Below, one piece after another: positions 17,600 through 25,912 of a stretch of 64,000 bases of DNA (position 1 is the first letter of the stretch; each line of letters starts with the position of its first letter). The translations under genes and the position numbers were made by a program. The stretch is taken from contig NZ_VFPD01000001.1 in NCBI RefSeq assembly GCF_006716485.1, positions 148,760 to 212,759 of the forward strand. Reading direction: 5' to 3'. Below the pieces are notes generated by a model. It had not been told where the DNA came from. It ran no database searches and saw only the letters and a list, made by a program, of their open reading frames with translations. Source of the stretch: Chryseobacterium aquifrigidense (GTDB lineage: Bacteria > Bacteroidota > Bacteroidia > Flavobacteriales > Weeksellaceae).

Positions 17600-17895
17600 A
17601 TAAAAAAATATATTAAAAATGAAGTGGTGGTGCGTGATACGGGAGGAAGGTATCAAATGTTATGCCTAAAATTGATGCGTGTTTGTGAATTATATAAAAG
17701 TGTTTAACTGAAAAGAGGCATTTCAAGGCGTATCTGGTTGGTAAATAACATTCTATTAAAAACTATTGTTTACATAAAATAATAAACATTTTTCTTTTAG
17801 TTTAAAAATAATAAATAGAAATTTCCGAAAATTTCACCATGTTGAGGCCATTTTTATTATTGATCTTTGTCTCATTAACATTTAAATATAAAAAC

Positions 17896-18651
17896 ATGTC
17901 AACACAAAATGTACAGGGAAAAGTTGTTTTAATTGCAGGAGGAGGTAAAAATTTAGGAGGCTTATTAAGCAGAGATTTTGCATCCAAAGGGGCAAAGCTG
18001 GCTATCCACTACAACAGCGAAAGTTCAAAAGCCGAAAGCGAAAAAACACTGGCTGAAGTGCAGGCTTTAGGAGCTGAAGCATTTTTATTTCAGGGAGATC
18101 TTACCAAAGTAGATAATATCACGAAGTTTTTTGACGAAACTATTTCCCGCTTCGGAGGAATTGATATTGCAATCAATACTGTAGGAATGGTACTTAAAAA
18201 GCCATTTTCAGAAACTACAGAAGCTGAATATGATACCATGTTCAATGTAAATTCAAAGTCTGCGTATTTCTTTTTGCAGGAAGCGGGTAAAAAGCTAAAC
18301 GATCACGGAAAAATCTGTACCATTGTTACTTCATTGCTGGCGGCTTACACCGGATTATATTCTACATATGCAGGAGCAAAAGCACCTGTAGAACATTTTA
18401 CAAGAGCGGCTTCCAAAGAATTCGGAGCAAGAGGCATCTCTGTAACGGCAGTAGCGCCGGGTCCTATGGATACTCCTTTCTTCTACGGACAGGAAACGGA
18501 TGATGCAGTGGCTTATCATAAATCTGCATCCGCATTGGGAGGTCTTACCGATATTAAAGACATCGCTCCGCTGGTAGAATTCCTGGTAACAGAAGGCTGG
18601 TGGATTACCGGACAGACGATATTTGCCAACGGCGGATACACAACAAGATAG
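17896..18651 (+). CDS. Short-chain dehydrogenase/reductase (SDR)
   Basis: A 251-residue classical SDR. The dinucleotide-binding motif is GGGKNLGG near residue 16; NTVGMV stands in place of NNAG; the catalytic Ser-Tyr-Lys set is seen as TSLLAAYTG and YSTYAGAKAP, and PGPMDTPFF follows. The C-terminus WWITGQTIFANGGYTTR is typical of the family. It probably reduces a keto group with NAD(P)H; substrate unknown. The ATG at 17896 (MSTQNVQGK) is chosen over an upstream ATG at 17839 whose extra 19 residues are hydrophobic and unlike the family. Confidence 0.9.
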   Translation: MSTQNVQGKVVLIAGGGKNLGGLLSRDFASKGAKLAIHYNSESSKAESEKTLAEVQALGAEAFLFQGDLTKVDNITKFFDETISRFGGIDIAINTVGMVLKKPFSETTEAEYDTMFNVNSKSAYFFLQEAGKKLNDHGKICTIVTSLLAAYTGLYSTYAGAKAPVEHFTRAASKEFGARGISVTAVAPGPMDTPFFYGQETDDAVAYHKSASALGGLTDIKDIAPLVEFLVTEGWWITGQTIFANGGYTTR

Positions 18652-18678
18652 TATATTGAAAATGTATTAAAAAAAAGA

Positions 18679-18711
18679 AACTCACTGAAACAACTTTCAG
18701 TGAGTTTTTTA
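18679..18711. terminator. Terminator between the SDR gene and lgt
   Basis: AACTCACTGAAA / TTTCAGTGAGTT stem with a CAAC loop, then TTTTTT; the A-run on the other side allows use from lgt as well. Confidence 0.85.
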
Positions 18712-18731
18712 TGGTAATAGAAGTAAGGAAA

Positions 18732-19568
18732 TTAAGTAGTTTTAACCTTTCCTTTTTCCAGGATACTTTTGATAATAAAGAATAATCCGAGAAGAACAAA
18801 CGGGATACTCAGTATCTGTCCCATATTTAAAATCATTCCGTGCTCAAATTCTACCTGATCCACCTTGATAAACTCAATCAGGATTCTCATAATAAAGATC
18901 AGCAGAATACTGATTCCAAAATAAAATCCTTTTCCGATTTTAAAAATATTCCTCCTGTAAATAAAATACACCGCAAGGAAAATAATAAAATAAGAGATGG
19001 CCTCATAAAGCTGGGCAGGATGTCTCGGAAGATCATCCACCTGACGGAAAATAAAAGCCCACGGAACATCAGTAGGAATTCCTATAATTTCAGAATTCAT
19101 AAGATTAGCCAGCCTGATGAAAGTACCACCCAAGGGAAGTACAATCGCTATGGCATCCAGAACGGTCATGAACGGAATAGAATATTTTCTCGCATAGATG
19201 AGAAGCATAATCACCAAACCAATTCCACCACCATGACTGGCAAGACCTGCAAATCCGGTGAAGTGGTAAGATCCATCCGGTCCTTTCTGAATAGGTAAAA
19301 ATATTTCAAGCGGATGTTGTGAATAATAATCAAAATCATAAAAAAGGCAATGCCCCAATCTGGCACCCACCAGTATTCCTATCAATGCATAAGAGAATAA
19401 AGCTTCGTGGGCTTGTGAACTGAGACCTTCTTTTTTATAGATTCTTTTTAAAATATTAAGAGACAAAACAAGCCCTGCAAGGAATAATAATCCGTAATAT
19501 TTTATGGGAAGTCCTAAGATATTGACGATTTCGGGATTAATATCCCAGTTGATATATAATAAATTCAT
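18732..19568 (-). CDS. lgt: Prolipoprotein diacylglyceryl transferase
   Basis: Lgt attaches diacylglycerol to the lipobox cysteine of prolipoproteins at the inner membrane. The protein has about seven membrane segments. Family motifs are AGLASHGGGIGLVI (Lgt signature), GARLGHCLFYDF before it, and RLANLMNSEIIG in place of RIGNFxNGE. The window itself encodes several clients (GldD, the L,D-transpeptidase-like protein, both efflux lipoproteins). The ATG at 19568 (MNLLYINWDINPEI) is preferred over 19640, whose extra 24 residues would add a spurious hydrophobic stretch. Confidence 0.93.
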   Translation of the reverse strand: MNLLYINWDINPEIVNILGLPIKYYGLLFLAGLVLSLNILKRIYKKEGLSSQAHEALFSYALIGILVGARLGHCLFYDFDYYSQHPLEIFLPIQKGPDGSYHFTGFAGLASHGGGIGLVIMLLIYARKYSIPFMTVLDAIAIVLPLGGTFIRLANLMNSEIIGIPTDVPWAFIFRQVDDLPRHPAQLYEAISYFIIFLAVYFIYRRNIFKIGKGFYFGISILLIFIMRILIEFIKVDQVEFEHGMILNMGQILSIPFVLLGLFFIIKSILEKGKVKTT

Positions 19569-19699
19569 TGCTGCAAAGATAAGAAAATAGGATTTTCCGG
19601 GAAGAATAGTGCTGTTCAGGAGTTCTATGATCTGAGTCATAAAGCGTTAGCATGATGTTGTCTACATTTGATACTACACACACCACAAAATTTAATAGT

Positions 19700-19912
19700 A
19701 TGAAATTTATCGTATCATTCATTGTACTTGCCGGCCTTTTTGTCGTCAGCTGCAAAAAAGAACCCCAGACACAACGCACCAATACAGATACCATTATGGC
19801 ATCTGACAGCCTTACTTCCGGCTCTGCCCAGATTTCACCGGATTCGGCAGATCAAACACCTACGGTGGACAGTTCTGCGTATGACGTAGATTCTATTAAA
19901 AAAAGTAAATAA
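19700..19912 (+). CDS. Small hypothetical lipoprotein
   Basis: A 70-residue product: MKFIVSFIVLAGLFVVSC is a lipoprotein signal with lipobox VVSC, followed by a Ser/Thr/Asp-rich polar tail of about 50 residues with no recognised fold. The start at 19700 begins the signal peptide; an ATG at 19652 adds an unrelated extension. It is divergent from lgt and lies 120 bases before the oxidase subunit gene. Function unknown. Confidence 0.65.
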   Translation: MKFIVSFIVLAGLFVVSCKKEPQTQRTNTDTIMASDSLTSGSAQISPDSADQTPTVDSSAYDVDSIKKSK

Positions 19913-20033
19913 TCGTATTTACAGCCATTAACGTTTTAAAATGCGGAATTGATCTCTGTTAAAGAGACCAATAGAGATTCTATTAAGAAAATAAACCAGA
20001 AATCTTGATTCATTAATCCATAATAATACTGTT

Positions 20034-21785
20034 ATGGCAGATATCTCATTATTCAAAGAAACCGGGATACAGATTACCCTGTTGCTTACTTTAATGGTCA
20101 TTGTAGCCGGCCTTGTCATTGTTGTTCTTAAGTTTTTATCCATTTATGCTAAAATATTAAGACGGAAAGAGTCTGCCGAGACCAAAAAAGAAATAGAGAA
20201 TCTTTCCCCGGAAGAAGTAGCCGATTATGAACAAAGGGAAAAAGAACTCAGTTTCAGGCTGCCGGAAAATGACCTTTCCGGTACTTTACCTCCCGCTGAT
20301 ACAAAGGGAATGGTCAGGAATATCAATTCCGTTGAAGAACTGAGGGTATTTCCTGATAAGAGAAGAACATCTTCTTTTCAGAAATATATCTCTCCTGAAT
20401 TGAGTCGCCTGATTCTTTATTTCCTTGGAACAGCTATCTTCTGGCTTGTGCTGGGAACAACCTTTGGCTTATATGCAGGGATAAAGCTTGTGGCTCCGGA
20501 TATAGAGCACACAAGCTGGTTCAGCTATGGGAGACTCAGGCCGGGACATACCAATGCCGTATTCTGGGGTTGGGCTTCCCTGGCCATGCTGGGGTTTGCA
20601 CATTATGTGATACCAAGGGTAAGTAATGTTGAGAAGTTTAATATAAAACAAGGGTATCTTTCTCTTATTCTGGTCAATGCAGCTGTTCTTGCCGGAACAA
20701 TCTCTGTACTTTCAGGGGTAAATAACGGCGGGGGAGAATACCGGGAATATATCTGGCCGATCATGATTACTTTCGGAATAGGAGTAGCGCTTTCACTGCA
20801 TAATTTCTTTAAGCCCATTGCACACAGGAAAACCAAAGAAATTTATCTGTCTAACTGGTATATCGTATCAGGAACAATGTTTATCGTTATTGTGATTGTT
20901 ATTGCGTACATTCCTATCTGGCAGGACGGAGTTGGGGAGACCATTATTCAGGGATATTATATGCATCAGGCCATCGGAATGTGGTTCATGATGATCAATC
21001 TGGGACTGATGTATTATTTTTTGCCGCAACAGCTCAATAAGCCTATTTATTCCTACAGCTTAGGGATACTGGCTTTTTGGACCCATACGTTCTTTTATAC
21101 TCTGATCGGAACCCATCATTTTATTTTCAGTGCAATTCCCTGGCGTTTGCAGACAACAGCAATCATTGCAAGTGCGGGAATGCTGATTCCTGTGGCAGCT
21201 GGTACAGCCAATTTTCTTCTGACATTTAATGGTGCATGGTATCAGCTTAGGAATAGCTATACGCTTCCGTTTTATTTTATGTCTATCATATTTTATTTTA
21301 CAGGATCATTCCAGGGAACAGTGGAAGCTTTCAGGTATACCAATCTTCTCTGGCATTTTACGGATTTCACTGTAGCACATTCGCATCTTACCATGTACGG
21401 AATCATCACATTTATGCTTTGGGGATTTTTTTATACACTGGTTCCGCGGCTTACAGGAAAAGAACCTCCGAAGCTTCTAGTGGGAATTCATTTCTGGTTT
21501 GCACTGATTGGACTGTTGTTTTATGTTATTGCATTAATGATTGGCGGAACACAGACAGGAGAACTCTGGATCAGGAAAAAACCTTTTATTGAAGGAGTAA
21601 TCAATATGGCTCCTTTCTGGCTCTGGCGGGCTATCGGAGGAACATTAATGTGGGTATCCCACTTGATTTTTGCCTATAATTTCTACAGAATGGTAAGAAA
21701 AGAAGATCAGGTAAGAGTTCCCAGAACACCTGCAGAAATTCTGGCAGCAAAGAAACAATATGGAAATACAGAGTTTAATACATAA
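20034..21785 (+). CDS. cbb3-type cytochrome oxidase subunit I (CcoN-like)
   Basis: A 583-residue haem-copper oxidase catalytic subunit. After an N-terminal membrane anchor (about 12-38) and a cytosolic linker come about twelve membrane segments. Histidine ligands are seen in RPGHTNAVFWGW (about 172), YYMHQAIGMWF (about 311), FYTLIGTHHF (about 361-362) and DFTVAHSHLTMYG (about 449-451), the order expected for low-spin haem, CuB and high-spin haem. The Tyr in the FYTLIGTHH helix fits the cbb3-type cross-linked Tyr. The partner gene is CcoO-like, which argues against a NorB assignment. The long linker between residues 40 and 120 is unusual for CcoN. Confidence 0.85.
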   Translation: MADISLFKETGIQITLLLTLMVIVAGLVIVVLKFLSIYAKILRRKESAETKKEIENLSPEEVADYEQREKELSFRLPENDLSGTLPPADTKGMVRNINSVEELRVFPDKRRTSSFQKYISPELSRLILYFLGTAIFWLVLGTTFGLYAGIKLVAPDIEHTSWFSYGRLRPGHTNAVFWGWASLAMLGFAHYVIPRVSNVEKFNIKQGYLSLILVNAAVLAGTISVLSGVNNGGGEYREYIWPIMITFGIGVALSLHNFFKPIAHRKTKEIYLSNWYIVSGTMFIVIVIVIAYIPIWQDGVGETIIQGYYMHQAIGMWFMMINLGLMYYFLPQQLNKPIYSYSLGILAFWTHTFFYTLIGTHHFIFSAIPWRLQTTAIIASAGMLIPVAAGTANFLLTFNGAWYQLRNSYTLPFYFMSIIFYFTGSFQGTVEAFRYTNLLWHFTDFTVAHSHLTMYGIITFMLWGFFYTLVPRLTGKEPPKLLVGIHFWFALIGLLFYVIALMIGGTQTGELWIRKKPFIEGVINMAPFWLWRAIGGTLMWVSHLIFAYNFYRMVRKEDQVRVPRTPAEILAAKKQYGNTEFNT

Positions 21786-21796
21786 AGATCAACATC

Positions 21797-22789
21797 ATGA
21801 TATTTTTAAATGACCACCGGATCCTTTTTGGCTCTGCACTTTTACTTTTTGTTTCTCTTACTCTTTATATTGCCATATTGCCTGCTTTGGATAATCAAAG
21901 GATTAATAAACCTTTACCAAGACAGTCTAAAATTCTGACAAAAGAGGAACAGGCGGGTAAAAGAGTTTATATCGATAACGGATGCATTGCCTGCCATACG
22001 CAGCAGGTAAGAAATGTAGAAATGGATAATGTGTTTGGGAAAAGACCAAGCATACCGGCAGATTTTGCCATCAATACCCGTACAGATTTCTGGAGAAATA
22101 CAGCCAATCTGATGGGAACCCAGAGGACAGGGCCTGATCTTACCAGTATCGGGGAAAGACAACCCAGTGCAGAATGGCATCTGATTCATCTCTATCAGCC
22201 GAGAGCAGCAGTTGAAGAATCTGTAATGCCTGCCTATCCCTGGCTCTTTATAGAGAGGGATTATCTTCAGCCCGGGGATGTTGAGGTGAAAGTTCCTGAA
22301 AAATTCCGTCCCAGATATAAAAAAATTGTAGCAGGCCCCGAAGCTTTGCTGTTGGTTGCCTATCTGAAATCTCTGAAGCAAACAGATTATACAGATAAAT
22401 CTATTGTTCCGGCTTTTCTTTATAAACAGAAAAAAGAAGAAGGAGCAGCACAGGGAGGAAATGCCGGTTTACCGGATGGAGATGCTCTTTTTACCGCAAA
22501 CTGTGCCAGCTGTCATCAGGCTAACGGAGAAGGCGTTCCCGGAGCATTTCCGCCATTGAAAGGAAGTCCTGTCGTTGCTGGAGGAGATCTTGAATTGTAT
22601 GTCACCATCATCATGAAAGGCTATGATCCGAGACCGGAATTTGCCACGATGCCGCCGGTGGGTACCAATGCCAATTTTACCCCTGAAGATGTGGCTGCAA
22701 TTATGAATCATGAGCGGACAAGCTGGGGAAATAATGCCAAAAAAGTAACCGCTGAAGAAGTGAAAACCATAATGGATAAAATAAAATAA
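21797..22789 (+). CDS. CcoO-type monohaem cytochrome c fused to a second cytochrome c domain
   Basis: A 330-residue membrane-anchored dihaem protein. TM1 is at about 8-30. The CcoO domain has CIACH (about 63-67), then GTQRTGPDLTSIGERQPSAE and MPAYPWLF, all CcoO hallmarks. A linker leads to a second class I cytochrome c domain with CASCH (about 236-240) and MPPVGTNANFTPEDV supplying the Met ligand. In standard cbb3 oxidases the extra haems are on a separate CcoP; none is encoded nearby, so this fused domain may take that electron-entry role. It follows subunit I by 11 bases. Confidence 0.87.
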   Translation: MIFLNDHRILFGSALLLFVSLTLYIAILPALDNQRINKPLPRQSKILTKEEQAGKRVYIDNGCIACHTQQVRNVEMDNVFGKRPSIPADFAINTRTDFWRNTANLMGTQRTGPDLTSIGERQPSAEWHLIHLYQPRAAVEESVMPAYPWLFIERDYLQPGDVEVKVPEKFRPRYKKIVAGPEALLLVAYLKSLKQTDYTDKSIVPAFLYKQKKEEGAAQGGNAGLPDGDALFTANCASCHQANGEGVPGAFPPLKGSPVVAGGDLELYVTIIMKGYDPRPEFATMPPVGTNANFTPEDVAAIMNHERTSWGNNAKKVTAEEVKTIMDKIK

Positions 22790-22791
22790 CA

Positions 22792-23073
22792 ATGAAAGAT
22801 TTTTTTAAAAAGACAGCAATACTGTCTGGAATATTGTTTACAGCTTATGTGTCTGCCTGCGATGCCTGTAAACTTCAGCAGCCCGAGGTGACAAGAAACC
22901 TTACCCACGGAACCGGCCCGGAAAGCAACTGGGATTGGTTCATTGTAGGATTTGTCGTATTGATAACTGTACTGGCTTTTATACTTTCTGCCAAATATCT
23001 GTTCAGACCGGGAGAAAAAGATAAATCCCATATTAAATATTCCGTTTTTTCAGGTGAAAATTCAAGATCATGA
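22792..23073 (+). CDS. Small membrane protein of the oxidase cluster
   Basis: A 93-residue product with a signal-like N-terminus, a CDAC cysteine pair just after it (about 23-26), and one membrane helix at about 48-68 followed by a short basic tail. No family recognised. It begins two bases after the cytochrome gene and its stop overlaps the next start (ATGA), so it belongs to the oxidase operon. The CxxC pair could bind metal or act in redox or assembly; this is inference. Confidence 0.7.
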   Translation: MKDFFKKTAILSGILFTAYVSACDACKLQQPEVTRNLTHGTGPESNWDWFIVGFVVLITVLAFILSAKYLFRPGEKDKSHIKYSVFSGENSRS

Positions 23074-23477
23074 CTAAAGATAAAAGCAAAGTTTTTTTAT
23101 TTATTGATGACGATCCGGCTCCCATTGCAGAACTGGATACTCCCATTGTTTTTGATCTCGATACCCAAAAGCTTACAGATGGTGAGCATACCCTTAAAAT
23201 CATAAGTCATTCACCATCCGGAAAAGAAGGGATCAGAAAAATACAGTTTACCGTAGCCAATGGCCCGGCAATACGGATAGAAGGCCTTAAAAATAAAGAC
23301 GTGGTGGACGGAACACTTTCTTTAATGATCAATGCGTATGATAAAGGAAATCAGAAAAGCTTCCTGATCAATGGAAGTGAAACACCCCAAACCATTCCTT
23401 TCTGGATATGGATCATTGTCATTGTGTTTGCAGCATGGGCGATTTATTATGAAATAACAAGTTACAACATTCAGTAG
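23070..23477 (+). CDS. Membrane-anchored beta-sandwich-like protein of the oxidase cluster
   Basis: A 135-residue protein with no N-terminal signal. Residues 5-105 contain repeated beta-type segments reminiscent of an Ig-like fold (TDGEHTLKIISHSPSGKEG). A single C-terminal membrane helix (IPFWIWIIVIVFAAWAIYY) anchors it as a tail. The ATGA overlap with the gene before it indicates coupled translation. A role in oxidase assembly is a guess from position only. Confidence 0.65.
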   Translation: MTKDKSKVFLFIDDDPAPIAELDTPIVFDLDTQKLTDGEHTLKIISHSPSGKEGIRKIQFTVANGPAIRIEGLKNKDVVDGTLSLMINAYDKGNQKSFLINGSETPQTIPFWIWIIVIVFAAWAIYYEITSYNIQ

Positions 23478-23542
23478 TATCTTATTCAATGGGAATTCAT
23501 TGGTAAGAACATATTGAAGGAGAAACATTAAAAAAAGGAATT

Positions 23543-24139
23543 ATGGCAATCAATGAAAGAACTCTTCATTCTGCAGGAGCAGAAATTAAAGAATACGGAC
23601 CCGGCGAATTTATTTTCCAGGAAGGAAATGAAGCACTATATTACTATCAGATCATGCAGGGAGAAGTAAAACTTGCCAATACCAGTGAAGATGGTAAGGA
23701 ATTTATCCAGAATATTTTTTCCTCCGGGCAGAGTTTTGGAGACTCCATTCTGTTCCTGGACAGAAAATATCCTGTGGATTCGGTAACGCTCACAGATTGT
23801 GTCATTTTAAGACTATGTAAAAATAACTTTTTTAGCTTGCTCAGGACATATCCCCATTTATATTTTAATGTCTGTCATGCGATGTCAAGTCATCTGTACT
23901 ACCAGTATATTATGCTGCAGAAAAACTCCTCACTGCATCCGGCTGAGCGGCTTATCGGGATCATGACATGTTTTAAAAACCTTCAGGAAAAAAAAGCACC
24001 TTTCTCTTTTAAAATACCCCTTACCAGACAGCAGCTCGCTAATCTTACCGGGCTTTGTGTGGAAACGGTGATAAGAACAATAAAAATGCTGGAAAGAAAT
24101 AATACGGTTAAAATTGAAAACCGTAAGATCTTCTTTTAG
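23543..24139 (+). CDS. Crp/Fnr-family transcriptional regulator
   Basis: A 198-residue regulator: cyclic-nucleotide-binding-like beta roll (about 15-125, with PGEFIFQEGNEALYYYQIMQGEVKLA) and a C-terminal Crp-type helix-turn-helix (LTRQQLANLTGLCVETVIRTI at about 160-180). It lacks the N-terminal cysteine cluster of Fnr, so direct oxygen sensing by an iron-sulfur cluster is not expected. It lies 65 bases after the oxidase cluster and probably controls it or responds to the same condition. Confidence 0.88.
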   Translation: MAINERTLHSAGAEIKEYGPGEFIFQEGNEALYYYQIMQGEVKLANTSEDGKEFIQNIFSSGQSFGDSILFLDRKYPVDSVTLTDCVILRLCKNNFFSLLRTYPHLYFNVCHAMSSHLYYQYIMLQKNSSLHPAERLIGIMTCFKNLQEKKAPFSFKIPLTRQQLANLTGLCVETVIRTIKMLERNNTVKIENRKIFF

Positions 24140-24235
24140 TTAGCATAGATTTATAGAGATTAATGTTGAAAACCGGTCATATGGAGCAATCCGTATGGCT
24201 TGTTTTTACAAAAGGAATTTTAAAAAATAATAAGT

Positions 24236-24559
24236 ATGATTAAAGATATTTTAAACCGATGGCAGGATTGGCCTGTATATATTAAAGGAAGTGCCTTTTT
24301 AGGTATTGCCGGGCTTACTGTATTTTTTATCCGGAATGCACAGAATAAAGATATAAAAGCGCTTCAGGATAAGCTTGATGAATTGACGGCAGCGAGCAAA
24401 AGCTCCTACACAATAAAAGAAATTGAAAATCTTACAGACGATGAAATGAAACAGCTTCATGCGTTCTATAAAGATCTCGAAAAACAGCGCAGAGAAAAAA
24501 ATATTCCTGATAATGACAGGCCGGAAAATAAGCACATGGCTTATCATAGATATAAATAG
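24236..24559 (+). CDS. Hypothetical membrane protein with coiled-coil-like tail
   Basis: A 107-residue protein: one membrane helix at about 17-33 (GSAFLGIAGLTVFFI), then a charged, mostly helical region with many Lys/Glu/Asp residues (KDIKALQDKLDELTAA; FYKDLEKQRREKN). No family recognised. It follows the Crp/Fnr regulator by 96 bases on the same strand. Confidence 0.6.
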   Translation: MIKDILNRWQDWPVYIKGSAFLGIAGLTVFFIRNAQNKDIKALQDKLDELTAASKSSYTIKEIENLTDDEMKQLHAFYKDLEKQRREKNIPDNDRPENKHMAYHRYK

Positions 24560-24614
24560 ATGATCATTGAGGTACATAATATCTCATGAAAATGGACTTC
24601 ATAAATCGTGCTTC

Positions 24615-25001
24615 ATGAAAAAATACCAAATTCCGGCCTATATTCAAATGTTTTATTTTCTGTTGACCATCATATGGCCATTTGTACACCTGGAAAGCTT
24701 TTTGAAAATCACGGGTCCCAAAACGGATATATGGCTGGTAAAAACGGTCAGCTTACTGCTTTTTCCTTATATTCTTCTTATTGTATATGTACTAAGAATA
24801 AAGCAGAGCCCTTTGGTTATTCTCGCCATCATGCTCTGTTGTACCGGGCTGGCAGGGATTGATCTCTATTATTATCTGAACAATGTGATCAGATGGACTT
24901 ATATGATCGATTGTATTCTTGAAATACTATTCATTGGTTACTGGATTTTTATACTGAAAATAAGGTCTGAAAATAAATCTGTCCCAAATGAAATGAGGTA
25001 A
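24615..25001 (+). CDS. Hypothetical four-helix membrane protein
   Basis: A 128-residue integral membrane protein with about four hydrophobic segments (YIQMFYFLLTIIWPFVHL, LLLFPYILLIVYVL, VILAIMLCCTGLAGI, ILEILFIGYWIFIL). The start at 24615 (MKKYQIPAYIQ) is preferred to 24567 because it begins with the usual positive residues before the first helix. No family recognised; the gene closes the oxidase/Crp region before the VIT transporter. Confidence 0.6.
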   Translation: MKKYQIPAYIQMFYFLLTIIWPFVHLESFLKITGPKTDIWLVKTVSLLLFPYILLIVYVLRIKQSPLVILAIMLCCTGLAGIDLYYYLNNVIRWTYMIDCILEILFIGYWIFILKIRSENKSVPNEMR

Positions 25002-25059
25002 TTTAAATTGATTCTTGACGAAATATTGGGTAACTTTAACGTGCACCAAAATAAAAATT

Positions 25060-25755
25060 ATGCATCATCAGCTGGAGAAACATTATGTAAACAGGGTAGG
25101 CTGGCTCCGGGCAGCTGTACTGGGAGCTAATGACGGATTGTTATCCACCACAAGTATTGTCATTGGCGTTGCGGCTGCAGAACCGGAACGTCATATCATT
25201 ATTCTTGCTGCATTAGCAGGAATGATCGCGGGAGCAATGTCTATGGCTGCCGGTGAATATGTTTCTGTAAGCTCTCAGGAGGATACGGAAAAAGCAGATT
25301 TGATCCGTGAAAAGCGTGAACTTGAAGAGATGCCGGAAATAGAGCTTAGAGAACTCGCCAAAGTGTATGAAAAAAGAGGCTGTACCAAAGAAACGGCAAT
25401 GCAGGTTGCCATTGAACTGACAGAACATGATGCACTTGGTGCCCATGCCCGTGATGAACTGGGAATTAATGAAATAACACAGGCTAAACCATTGCAGGCA
25501 GCAATGGCCTCATTCTGTTCATTTGCTGTGGGAGCTTTATTACCTTTTACCGTTTCTCTTCTGGCGCCACTCAAACAAATGGTGTATTTCCAATATGGTT
25601 TTTCAATCATCTTTCTGATGCTTTTAGGAGCAATTTCTGCAAAAGCCGGAGGTTCCGGTATCAAAGTAGCCGTACTGAGAATCTGTTTCTGGGGTACCGT
25701 TGCGATGGGAATTACAGCGTTGGTGGGGCATATTTTCGGAGTCAATGTAGCATAA
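25060..25755 (+). CDS. VIT1/CCC1-family transporter
   Basis: A protein of about 231 residues of the vacuolar iron transporter family, which moves Fe2+ or Mn2+. Hallmarks are VGWLRAAVLGANDGLLSTTS at the N-terminus, MIAGAMSMAAGEYVSVSSQ, a Glu-rich cytosolic segment (about 75-120) with metal-binding carboxylates, and C-terminal helices (MLLGAISAKAGGS). The start at 25060 (MHHQLEKHY) fits the family; a start at 25015 adds an unrelated extension. A hairpin terminator follows. Confidence 0.9.
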   Translation: MHHQLEKHYVNRVGWLRAAVLGANDGLLSTTSIVIGVAAAEPERHIIILAALAGMIAGAMSMAAGEYVSVSSQEDTEKADLIREKRELEEMPEIELRELAKVYEKRGCTKETAMQVAIELTEHDALGAHARDELGINEITQAKPLQAAMASFCSFAVGALLPFTVSLLAPLKQMVYFQYGFSIIFLMLLGAISAKAGGSGIKVAVLRICFWGTVAMGITALVGHIFGVNVA

Positions 25756-25809
25756 AAATTATTATATCTTGGGAATCCGGAGTGGTAACCCTATTTAAAC
25801 AAAAAATAA

Positions 25810-25840
25810 GAACACCAGTATTGTTGCTGGTGTTCTTTTA
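25810..25840 (+). terminator. Terminator after the VIT-family gene
   Basis: GAACACCAG / CTGGTGTTC stem with an eight-base loop followed by TTTT, positioned between convergent genes. Confidence 0.8.
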
Positions 25841-25912
25841 TATTTGTGTTGATAGAATTTTGCCTGTAAGGTAAATGGGAATGTTTTACCTGTTTCATTG
25901 TAATCCGAAAGA

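Noticed and set aside
17620..17670. Short plus-strand frame starting MKWWCVIREEG
   Set aside because: Sixteen codons, no promoter or terminator on that strand, no similarity to the peptide family.
20034..21785. Nitric oxide reductase NorB
   Set aside because: The partner subunit carries CcoO hallmarks (GTQRTGPDL, MPAYPWL), and the GTHH helix with its Tyr fits cbb3 oxidases.
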